NCBI GenBank assembly: GCA_937975725.1
Contig: CALJUL010000003.1
Coordinates: forward strand, 1-13,426
Reading direction: 5' to 3'
From: an uncultured Pseudoxanthomonas sp.
Lineage (GTDB): Bacteria > Pseudomonadota > Gammaproteobacteria > Xanthomonadales > Xanthomonadaceae
Length of the DNA stretch: 13,426 bases
Part shown: positions 9,345 through 13,426 of the stretch, piece by piece
How the letters are laid out: each line of letters begins with the position of its first letter
How positions within the stretch are numbered: the first letter of the stretch is position 1
Notes under the pieces: model-generated
The model's database searches: none
What the model saw: the letters and a program-made list of their open reading frames with translations, nothing else
What the model was told of the DNA's origin: nothing
Position numbers and translations under genes: made by a program

Positions 9345-10109
9345 TCAGGCGCGCGCTTCGGCCAGGGCGTCGAGGCGCTTGCGGTCGAGCAGGCGCACAT
9401 GGTGCGGGTCGTCGGTGGCGATGCTGCCTTCCTGGCGCAGGCGGGTGAAGCTGCGGCTGACGGTTTCCACGGTCAGGCCCAGGTAGTCGGCGATGTCGGT
9501 GCGCGTCATCGGCAGCACCACTTCGGTGTCGTCCTGGCCCTGGCGGCGGCGGCGCAGCGCCATGTCCACCAGGAAGCCGGCCAGCCGCTCCATCGGGTTG
9601 AGCCGCGCCAGCGCCATCAGGTTGCCGCGGGTGGCGTCCAGCTCCACGCAGGCGCGCTCCAGCAGTTCGCGCTCCAGTTGCGGGTAGTCGTTGCACAGCC
9701 CGCGCATGTCGGCCATAGAGAACTCGCACAGCGTGCAGTCGGTGATCGCCTCGATGGTGTGGCGGTAGTGCGAGGTGCCGCTGAAGCCGATGAAGTCGCC
9801 CGGCATCAGGAAGCCGGCCACCAGCCGGCGCCCGTCGGGCAGCAGGCGGATGCGGCGCAGCGCGCCCTTGGTGACGGTGAACACGCCGCGCCGCGGGTCG
9901 CCCTCGCGCACCAGCGGTTCGCCGGCCGCCAGCCGCAGGTCCTCGGCCAGCGATTCCATCGCTTGCGCCTTGTCCACCGGCAGCGCGGCGCATACGGCCA
10001 AGTGCCGCACCAGGCAGCCGCGGCAGCCGCGCGGATGCGTCCGGCACCCGGCGTTCCCCGCGGGAGCGGGCACGGGCGCATCGTTCTGGTGGAGGACGCG
10101 AAGGCTCAT
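9345..10109 (-). CDS. fnr: FNR-family oxygen-responsive transcription regulator
   Basis: Crp/Fnr-superfamily regulator (254 aa). A cysteine-bearing N-terminus has C22, C29, C32 and C40. The C29-x2-C32-x7-C40 spacing is the FnrN/FnrL type rather than the C-x2-C-x5-C of E. coli FNR. C128 (in TLCEFSM) aligns with FNR Cys122, completing a plausible [4Fe-4S] ligand set. The cyclic-nucleotide-like beta-barrel spans about 55-140 and the dimer helix about 143-170. The C-terminal helix-turn-helix TRTDIADYLGLTVETVSR (202-219) carries E215, S218 and R219, the FNR residues that read TTGAT-N4-ATCAA. It is therefore expected to sense oxygen and control anaerobic or microaerobic genes. It is convergent with the sheath gene and close to the oxidase-assembly operon, as anr is in Pseudomonas. 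No strong ribosome site precedes the ATG. No perfect FNR box was found in the window. Confidence 0.92.
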   Translation of the reverse strand: MSLRVLHQNDAPVPAPAGNAGCRTHPRGCRGCLVRHLAVCAALPVDKAQAMESLAEDLRLAAGEPLVREGDPRRGVFTVTKGALRRIRLLPDGRRLVAGFLMPGDFIGFSGTSHYRHTIEAITDCTLCEFSMADMRGLCNDYPQLERELLERACVELDATRGNLMALARLNPMERLAGFLVDMALRRRRQGQDDTEVVLPMTRTDIADYLGLTVETVSRSFTRLRQEGSIATDDPHHVRLLDRKRLDALAEARA

Positions 10110-10139
10110 GGCGGTCGGCTACGTGGGTCTTCGGCGGCC

Positions 10140-10145
10140 ATGATA
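10140..10145 (-). promoter_or_regulatory. Candidate -10 element for fnr
   Basis: On the minus strand this reads TATCAT (consensus TATAAT), 30 bases before the fnr start codon, giving a predicted leader of about 24 bases. No good -35 hexamer is found at 16-18 bases upstream, so an activator may be needed or the call may be wrong. The GGCAC-A-GTGCC dyad at 10157-10167 lies just upstream of it. Confidence 0.3.
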
Positions 10146-10198
10146 CGCCTCGCCATGGCACAGTGCCGGCCTGCGACGTTCGGTCGCACCGGCGCCGG

Positions 10199-10219
10199 CG
10201 GCGGGGGATTTCCCCGCCG
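10199..10219. repeat. GC-rich inverted repeat (hairpin) upstream of rhlE
   Basis: Arms CGGCGGGG (10199-10206) and CCCCGCCG (10212-10219) pair perfectly around the 5-base loop GATTT. It lies just upstream of the TAGAAT element, so it overlaps where a -35 or an operator of rhlE would be. Being symmetric, it could be a protein-binding dyad or an RNA hairpin; there is no T-run to make it a terminator on either strand. Confidence 0.5.
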
Positions 10220-10234
10220 GGGCGGCCGATCGGG

Positions 10235-10240
10235 TAGAAT
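10235..10240 (+). promoter_or_regulatory. Candidate -10 element for rhlE
   Basis: TAGAAT within GGGTAGAATGCCC, a -10 form common upstream of genes in GC-rich gammaproteobacteria. No recognisable -35 lies 17 bases upstream, where the GC hairpin sits instead. If used, transcription would start near 10247 and leave a leader of about 260 bases before the rhlE ATG. Confidence 0.35.
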
Positions 10241-10495
10241 GCCCGCCGCTTGCCAGTGGCCGCTCGTTTCCCCATGGTCCGCCGGCGCCGGGTGTCCTTG
10301 CGACTTCCCGCGCCCGCCCCGCTCCGGCTTCTTCCGCTGCGCAAGCCCGGATCCGCCACTCTCGGCGCATCCGCCATCCCTCTCGCAGCGCGGTTTCACG
10401 GGAACGCTTCGAGCTACGGCCATTCCGTACCCCGCGTCCCCGACGCCGCCGCACGCCCGTGCCGGCGCGGCGCGCGTGTCCGGCCGGCCGATACT

Positions 10496-10499
10496 GGAG
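10496..10499 (+). promoter_or_regulatory. Ribosome binding site for rhlE
   Basis: GGAG with an 8-base spacer to the ATG at 10508. This decides the start against the long upstream in-frame extension that stays open to 10250. Confidence 0.65.
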
Positions 10500-10507
10500 C
10501 TTCGACA

Positions 10508-11872
10508 ATGACGTTTGAACACCTCGGCCTGGCGCCCGCCCTGCTGCGCGCGCTGGACGAACAGGGCTACACCCAGCCCACCCCCATCCAGGAACAGGCC
10601 ATCCCTCTGGCGCTGGAAGGCCACGACCTGCTGGCAGGCGCCCAGACCGGCACCGGCAAGACTGCTGCCTTCGGCCTGCCGCTGATCCAGTACCTGGCGA
10701 CCACCCCGCAAGAAGTGCAGCGCGGCGCCCCGCGCAAGCCGCGCGCGCTGGTGCTGACCCCCACCCGCGAACTGGCGGTGCAGGTGCACGAAAGCCTGCG
10801 CGGCTACGGCAAGTACCTGCGCATCCCCAGCACCACCATCTACGGCGGCGTCGGCATGGGCAACCAGCTCGACGCGCTGCGCCGCGGCGTGGACCTGGTG
10901 ATCGCCTGCCCGGGCCGCCTGATCGACCACCTCGAACGCCGCAGCGTGGACCTGTCCGGCATCGAGGTGCTGGTGCTGGACGAGGCCGACCGCATGCTCG
11001 ACATGGGCTTCCTGCCCTCGATCAAGCGCATCCTGGCCAAGCTGCCGCGGCAGAACCGCCAGACCATGCTGTTCTCGGCCACCTTCGCCGACCCGATCCG
11101 CGAACTGGCGCTGGAGTTCATGCGCGAGCCGAAGCAGATCCAGGTGACCCCGCGCAACACCGTGGCCGAGACCATCGCCCACCGCGTGCACCCGGTCGAC
11201 GGCACCCGCAAGCGCGACCTGCTGCTGCACCTGCTGGCGCAGGACAGCCGCCTGCAGACGCTGGTGTTCTCCCGCACCAAGCACGGCAGCGACAAGCTGG
11301 CGACGTTCCTGGAGAAGAGCGGCATCAAGACCGCGGCGATCCACGGCAACAAGTCGCAGGGCGCCCGCCAGCGCGCGCTCAACGACTTCAAGGCCGGCCG
11401 CATCAACGTGCTGGTGGCGACCGACATCGCCGCGCGCGGCATCGACATCGACCAGTTGCCGCAGGTGATCAATTTCGACCTGCCGATGGTGGCCGAGGAC
11501 TACGTGCACCGGATCGGCCGCACCGGCCGCAACGGCTCCACGGGCCAGGCGATCTCGCTGGTGGCGCAGGACGAGGCCAAGTACCTGCGCGCCATCGTCC
11601 GCCTGCTCAACCGCGACATGGACATCCGCGACGTGCCCGGCTTCGAGCCGATGACCCCGATCCGCTGGGGCAACAGCGCGCCGGGCAAGGCCGAGCAGCC
11701 CGGCGGCGAGCGCACCCCGCGCCGCAACGGCGGCGGCCACAAGCACGCCCGCCGCCCGCACGGCGACGCCCCGCGCCACGCCCACGCCGGCCCGAAGAAG
11801 CACGGCGGCGGCGCCCAGCGCCGCGACGGCGGCCGCCGCAACGGACAAGGCTCTCCGCGCCCCTCGCACTGA
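10508..11872 (+). CDS. rhlE: RhlE-type DEAD-box ATP-dependent RNA helicase
   Basis: Cytoplasmic ATP-dependent RNA helicase (454 aa) of the RhlE branch, implicated in ribosome maturation, RNA turnover and cold adaptation. The motifs are complete: Q-motif around YTQPTPIQEQAIP; motif I AQTGTGKT (45-52); Ia PTRELAVQV; motif II DEAD (158-161); motif III SAT (190-192); motif IV LVFSRTKHG; motif V ATDIAARGIDI; motif VI HRIGRTGR (334-341). The helicase core ends near residue 375 and is followed by a basic Gly/Arg/His/Lys-rich tail of about 75 residues, probably disordered and RNA-binding, as in other RhlE proteins. Motif Ib reads CPGR where TPGR is usual, a mild variant. The start is set by the conserved MTFEHLGL N-terminus and the GGAG site 8 bases upstream. 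A long leader may provide temperature or self-regulation (inference). Confidence 0.94.
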   Translation: MTFEHLGLAPALLRALDEQGYTQPTPIQEQAIPLALEGHDLLAGAQTGTGKTAAFGLPLIQYLATTPQEVQRGAPRKPRALVLTPTRELAVQVHESLRGYGKYLRIPSTTIYGGVGMGNQLDALRRGVDLVIACPGRLIDHLERRSVDLSGIEVLVLDEADRMLDMGFLPSIKRILAKLPRQNRQTMLFSATFADPIRELALEFMREPKQIQVTPRNTVAETIAHRVHPVDGTRKRDLLLHLLAQDSRLQTLVFSRTKHGSDKLATFLEKSGIKTAAIHGNKSQGARQRALNDFKAGRINVLVATDIAARGIDIDQLPQVINFDLPMVAEDYVHRIGRTGRNGSTGQAISLVAQDEAKYLRAIVRLLNRDMDIRDVPGFEPMTPIRWGNSAPGKAEQPGGERTPRRNGGGHKHARRPHGDAPRHAHAGPKKHGGGAQRRDGGRRNGQGSPRPSH

Positions 11873-11893
11873 CCGCCACTGCCACCGCTACCG

Positions 11894-11916
11894 CCACGGC
11901 GCCGCCGGCGCCGTGG
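11894..11916 (+). terminator. Strong hairpin between rhlE and queD, possible terminator
   Basis: Arms CCACGGCGCC (11894-11903) and GGCGCCGTGG (11907-11916) form a perfect 10-base-pair stem with a 3-base GCC loop, 21 bases after the rhlE stop. There is no T-run (CCTGCC follows), so it is not a classical intrinsic terminator. It may stabilise the rhlE 3' end, or act as a weak or factor-assisted terminator. It ends 6 bases before the queD -10 candidate. Confidence 0.4.
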
Positions 11917-11922
11917 CCTGCC

Positions 11923-11928
11923 TACAAT
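11923..11928 (+). promoter_or_regulatory. Candidate -10 element for queD (leaderless arrangement)
   Basis: TACAAT ends 7 bases before the queD ATG at 11936. With normal spacing, transcription would begin at or within a base of the start codon, giving a leaderless mRNA, which agrees with the absence of any Shine-Dalgarno sequence. No -35 match is seen 17 bases upstream, where the hairpin stem lies. Confidence 0.5.
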
Positions 11929-11935
11929 CGCCGCC

Positions 11936-12301
11936 ATGGACATCTTCAAGGTCTTCACCCTGGAAGCCGCGCACCGGCTTCCCCACGTGCCGGCAGGCCA
12001 CAAGTGCGCGCGCCTGCACGGGCATTCGTTCCGGGTGGAACTGCACGTTTCCGGCCCGGTCGATCCGCACGCCGGCTGGGTCATGGACTTCGCCGAGGTC
12101 AAGGCGGCGTTCCGGCCGCTGTACGAGCAGTTGGACCACCACTACCTCAACGACGTCCCGGGGCTGGAGAACCCGACCAGCGAACGGCTGGCCGCCTGGA
12201 TCTGGGAACGGCTCAAGCCCGCGCTGCCGCTGCTGAGCGAAGTGGTGGTGCACGAGACCTGCCCCTCCGGCTGCCGCTACCGCGGCCCTTCCCCTCTTTA
12301 G
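11936..12301 (+). CDS. queD: QueD, 6-carboxy-5,6,7,8-tetrahydropterin synthase
   Basis: Cytoplasmic zinc enzyme (121 aa) converting 7,8-dihydroneopterin triphosphate to 6-carboxytetrahydropterin, the second step towards preQ0 and the tRNA nucleoside queuosine. The sequence closely follows the E. coli QueD pattern: FEAAHRL-like TLEAAHRL with zinc ligand H13, LHGH with H28 and H30, catalytic C24 (HKCARLHGH), the D67-H68 pair in LDHHYLND, NPTSERLAAWIW, and E107 in VHETCPSGCRYRG for pterin binding. All active-site residues are present and length is normal. The proline-ended C-terminus (RGPSPL) is slightly longer than in E. coli. The stop codon lies inside a REP-like element, so the last residues may reflect repeat insertion. 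No other que gene is in the window; queC and queE are presumably elsewhere. Confidence 0.96.
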   Translation: MDIFKVFTLEAAHRLPHVPAGHKCARLHGHSFRVELHVSGPVDPHAGWVMDFAEVKAAFRPLYEQLDHHYLNDVPGLENPTSERLAAWIWERLKPALPLLSEVVVHETCPSGCRYRGPSPL

Positions 12302-12324
12302 AAGCGGCTTCGGTCGCGGCCGCG
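12298..12324 (+). repeat. REP-like hairpin element, copy 1, at the queD stop codon
   Basis: TTAGAAGCGGCTTCGGTCGC and the following GGCCGCG form a short repeat. GCGGC (12304-12308) pairs with GTCGC (12313-12317) across a TTCG tetraloop, closed by C-G as in very stable UUCG hairpins. A perfect CGCGGCCGCG palindrome overlaps the end (12315-12324). The core AGCGRC-N4-GTCGCGRCCG recurs in the opposite orientation at 12496-12520. This resembles short intergenic repeats I recall from Xanthomonadaceae genomes. Confidence 0.6.
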
Positions 12325-12495
12325 CGCGGGGTACGCAACGCCACTGGAGTGCGGTTCCCGTTCCGACGGTGCGGGGTGACGGAGTGCGTCGCGCACCGCT
12401 GCCTGCCCGGATGTGGGGCGACAGGAGATTCGGGAAGCCGTGGATTGCCGCCGCGTTGGGGCGGAGGGCATGTCGCCTGCGGGCGGTTTCAGGGA

Positions 12496-12532
12496 TGCCG
12501 GTCGCGACTTGCGTCGCTCTTACAGGGAGCGA
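12496..12532 (-). repeat. REP-like hairpin element, copy 2, inverted relative to copy 1
   Basis: On the + strand, GCGAC (12504-12508), loop TTGC, GTCGC (12513-12517) make a perfect stem. Its reverse complement reads TAAGAGCGACGCAAGTCGCG, followed by ACCGG, matching the copy 1 core AGCGRC-N4-GTCGCGRCCG. An alternative 6-base-pair stem, TCGCTC (12514-12519) with GAGCGA (12527-12532), competes for the same bases, so the RNA could switch between two folds. Confidence 0.6.
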
Positions 12533-12590
12533 AGGGCAATAGGGGACCAAGCGCCAGGGCATGTTGGTCCTTCTCTCGCCGCGCAGGTTC

Positions 12591-12627
12591 CTGGCTTCTG
12601 GCCCCTGGCCCCTGGCCCCTGGCCCCC
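12591..12627 (+). repeat. Heptamer tandem repeat (CTGGCCC) x4
   Basis: Four exact head-to-tail copies of CTGGCCC occupy 12598-12625, preceded by a degenerate unit CTGGCTT (12591-12597). The array is non-coding and lies about 65 bases upstream of the phasin -35 box. Its unit resembles the GCTTGGC heptamers at 13371-13398 (shared TGGCSCY phase). Confidence 0.85.
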
Positions 12628-12688
12628 GAACCATACAAGCGTTTGATTCCCAACGCTTCCTGACCGTTCGTCGGAAAACCATACGCCA

Positions 12689-12707
12689 GATATTGCACTG
12701 CAACATC
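12689..12707. promoter_or_regulatory. Palindromic operator candidate over the phasin -35 box
   Basis: GATATTGCACTGCAACATC is a 19-base dyad with 8 of 9 symmetric pairs matching; the inner 11 bases, TTGCA-C-TGCAA, are perfect. The left half contains the -35 hexamer, so a bound protein would block RNA polymerase. The core TGC-ACT-GCA fits the TGC-N3-GCA pattern that I recall for the PHA regulator PhaR, which represses phasin genes elsewhere; that identity is an inference. Confidence 0.5.
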
Positions 12708-12721
12708 GGCCCCGCTATGCT
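12693..12721 (+). promoter_or_regulatory. Sigma-70-type promoter of the phasin gene
   Basis: TTGCAC (12693-12698) and TATGCT (12716-12721) are separated by exactly 17 bases. Each matches four of six consensus positions. The predicted start is near 12728, giving a leader of about 34 bases. This is the best core promoter in the window and fits a monocistronic phasin gene closed by its own terminator. Confidence 0.7.
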
Positions 12722-12749
12722 GCGACGCAACAAACCGGCAATCCCATTT

Positions 12750-12753
12750 GGAG
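12750..12753 (+). promoter_or_regulatory. Ribosome binding site for the phasin gene
   Basis: GGAG with an 8-base spacer to the ATG at 12762. It fixes the start against an in-frame upstream extension that stays open to 12561 but runs through the tandem repeat and promoter. Confidence 0.7.
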
Positions 12754-12761
12754 CAAACGCC

Positions 12762-13154
12762 ATGACCCTGCAGTTCAACGAGACCGTCAGCCAGTTCACG
12801 CACCAGTTCGCGGCCGCGGCCGCCCGTGCGAACCGCCTGGCCCTGGAAAGCGCCGAGACCGTGTTCGGCGTGCAACTGAAGACCTTCGAGAAGAACGTCG
12901 ACGCCACCACCGCCTTCTTCGGCGAGCTGGCCGAGGCGCGCGACCTCGACGGCTACAAGACCCTGTGGCCGAAGGGCCTGCAGGTGGCCAAGGACAACGC
13001 CGAGCGCGTCGTCGCCGCCAGCCAGGAAGTGTTCGGCCTGACCCTGAAGACCGGCGAAGCCTTCGGCCAGCTCGTGAAGATCCAGTTCGAGAACGCCACC
13101 GACAGCGTCCAGGCCTCCGTGGCCAAGGCCACCAAGGCGGCGAAGGCCAAGTAA
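12762..13154 (+). CDS. Phasin family protein
   Basis: Small amphipathic helical protein (130 aa) of the phasin family; phasins coat polyhydroxyalkanoate granules and control their size and number, and some serve as stress or membrane-associated proteins. The sequence is almost wholly helix-forming, rich in Ala, Glu, Lys and Phe with few prolines. It has the typical N-terminal FNETVSQFTHQFAAAAARAN, a central ETVFGVQLKTFEKNVDATTAFF, and a second, similar EVFGLTLKTGEAFGQLVK (about residues 90-107), suggesting an internal repeat. It ends in a short Lys/Ala tail (KATKAAKAK) like the PHA-granule proteins' basic tails. It has its own promoter, ribosome site and terminator. No phaC, phaE or phaR is in the window, so PHA association is a family inference. 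Confidence 0.88.
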   Translation: MTLQFNETVSQFTHQFAAAAARANRLALESAETVFGVQLKTFEKNVDATTAFFGELAEARDLDGYKTLWPKGLQVAKDNAERVVAASQEVFGLTLKTGEAFGQLVKIQFENATDSVQASVAKATKAAKAK

Positions 13155-13204
13155 GCCTTCGGTTCCATCGCTTCGCCGCGCGGCACCCTCCCGCCGCGCA
13201 ACGA

Positions 13205-13234
13205 CCCGGCAGCCCCACGCTGCCGGGTTTTTTT
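13205..13234 (+). terminator. Rho-independent terminator of the phasin gene
   Basis: Perfect 9-base-pair stem CCCGGCAGC (13205-13213) / GCTGCCGGG (13219-13227) with loop CCCAC, followed directly by seven T residues (13228-13234). It lies 50 bases after the phasin stop codon, a textbook intrinsic terminator. Confidence 0.95.
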
Positions 13235-13370
13235 ATTGCCCCGCGTCCGGTGCGGCGGCCGTGGCCTTGGGGACCGGGCCGGACGGAATCGGGCCATGAC
13301 GCTCTGTGGTGGATGCGCGGCCTTCGATTTCTTCGTCTTCGTCGGCCCTTCGATCTTCGCTCGCTGGGTC

Positions 13371-13419
13371 GCTTGGCGCTTGGCGCTTGGCGCTTGGCGC
13401 TGGCGCGCTGGCGCGCTGA
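13371..13419 (+). repeat. Tandem repeats GCTTGGC x4 then GCTGGCGC x2
   Basis: Four exact GCTTGGC heptamers (13371-13398) run into two GCTGGCGC octamers (13399-13414) and a partial third. The array is non-coding and lies near the window's right edge, so its full extent is not visible. The 13235-13370 stretch before it shows no gene or motif. Confidence 0.85.
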
Positions 13420-13426
13420 GGGTGAG

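Larger units (their letters stand above)
10110..10507. other. 398-base intergenic region between divergent fnr and rhlE
   Basis: No gene was identified. The region should hold the divergent promoters of fnr and rhlE and a presumed long rhlE leader. It contains a TATCAT candidate -10 for fnr, a perfect GGCAC-A-GTGCC dyad (10157-10167), an 8-base-pair GC hairpin (10199-10219), a TAGAAT candidate -10 for rhlE and a good rhlE ribosome site. The helicase frame happens to stay open upstream to 10250, but that sequence is Arg/Pro/Ala-rich and unlike helicase N-termini. Confidence 0.6.
12302..12761. other. 460-base gene-free region between queD and the phasin gene
   Basis: No credible gene on either strand. 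It starts with a REP-like hairpin and has a second, inverted copy about 180 bases later. Next comes a heptameric repeat (12591-12625), and the region ends with the phasin promoter and ribosome site. The part between the two hairpins (about 12325-12495) has no recognisable motif, and its reading frames have no family resemblance. Confidence 0.65.

Noticed and set aside
9340..9354. Hairpin GCGCG-TCAGG-CGCGC between the convergent sheath and fnr genes as a bidirectional terminator.
   Set aside because: Five-base-pair stem overlapping the fnr stop codon with no T-run on either side; such stems arise by chance in this GC-rich sequence.
10156..10171. Possible sigma-54 promoter: TGGCAC with a GC dinucleotide at the correct GG-N10-GC spacing.
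   Set aside because: The -12 half reads CGGC instead of TTGC, and the sequence is better explained as half of the GGCAC-A-GTGCC dyad.
10250..10507. In-frame N-terminal extension of RhlE by 86 residues.
   Set aside because: The extension is Arg/Pro/Ala-rich and unlike helicase N-termini; the GGAG site and conserved MTFEHLGL support the ATG at 10508.
12642..12655. FNR-box-like TTGATTCCCAACG upstream of the phasin gene.
   Set aside because: Only the left half matches TTGAT; the right half (AACGC) does not fit ATCAA, so it is at best a half site.
11888..12910. A 340-codon minus-strand frame covering queD, the repeat region and the phasin start.
   Set aside because: It crosses two confident genes, a promoter and tandem repeats, giving low-complexity GARGQGPGAR-type sequence; this is a composition artefact.
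13235..13370. Small reading frames downstream of the phasin terminator.
   Set aside because: No ribosome site, no family resemblance and no convincing length; treated as intergenic.

Overview
This is a very GC-rich (roughly 70% by eye) bacterial chromosome segment. It most likely comes from a gammaproteobacterium of the Xanthomonadaceae/Lysobacteraceae group (Lysobacter, Luteimonas or Pseudoxanthomonas type). The evidence is the composition, a QueD close to the enterobacterial form, a short phasin, short REP-like hairpins with an AGCGRC-N4-GTCGCG core, and heptameric intergenic repeats. The genus is an inference and cannot be fixed from the sequence alone.

Left block (1-8153, + strand): a tightly coupled operon for building high-affinity terminal oxidases. 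The 3' part of ccoG (cupric reductase/ferredoxin-like) is followed by a FixH/CcoH-family gene, the Cu(I) ATPase ccoI, ccoS, a SafE/TauE-like membrane protein with a Cys/Met/His motif, and cydD and cydC (cysteine/glutathione ABC exporter needed for cytochrome bd). Five of the six junctions overlap (four ATGA-type, one of 11 bases). The remaining gap, before ccoI, is 16 bases. Copper delivery for cbb3 oxidase and thiol export for bd oxidase therefore look like one transcription unit. ccoNO(Q)P presumably lies to the left. No cydAB is visible.

Middle block (8154-10507): after a hairpin at the end of cydC comes a lone gene for a compact, apparently complete contractile-tail sheath protein (369 aa) with no other phage gene in view. 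Convergent to it, 12 bases away, is an FNR-family oxygen-sensing regulator on the minus strand. It has four plausible Fe-S cysteines and the FNR DNA-recognition residues, so it is a good candidate to control the oxidase-assembly operon. A 398-base gap separates fnr from the divergent helicase gene; it holds weak promoter elements, a GC-rich hairpin and a long presumed helicase leader.

Right block (10508-13426, + strand): an rhlE-type DEAD-box RNA helicase; queD (queuosine biosynthesis), which has a -10 element so close to its start codon that the mRNA may be leaderless; a 460-base gene-free stretch with an inverted pair of REP-like hairpins and a heptamer repeat; a phasin gene with a clear sigma-70 promoter whose -35 box sits in a palindrome, followed by a strong intrinsic terminator; and a second heptamer repeat array at the right edge.

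The points most worth following up are the orphan tail-sheath gene between cydDC and fnr, the merging of cbb3 and bd assembly functions in one coupled operon, and the palindromic operator candidate at the phasin promoter. No RNA genes, CRISPR arrays, insertion sequences or integrase genes were seen.
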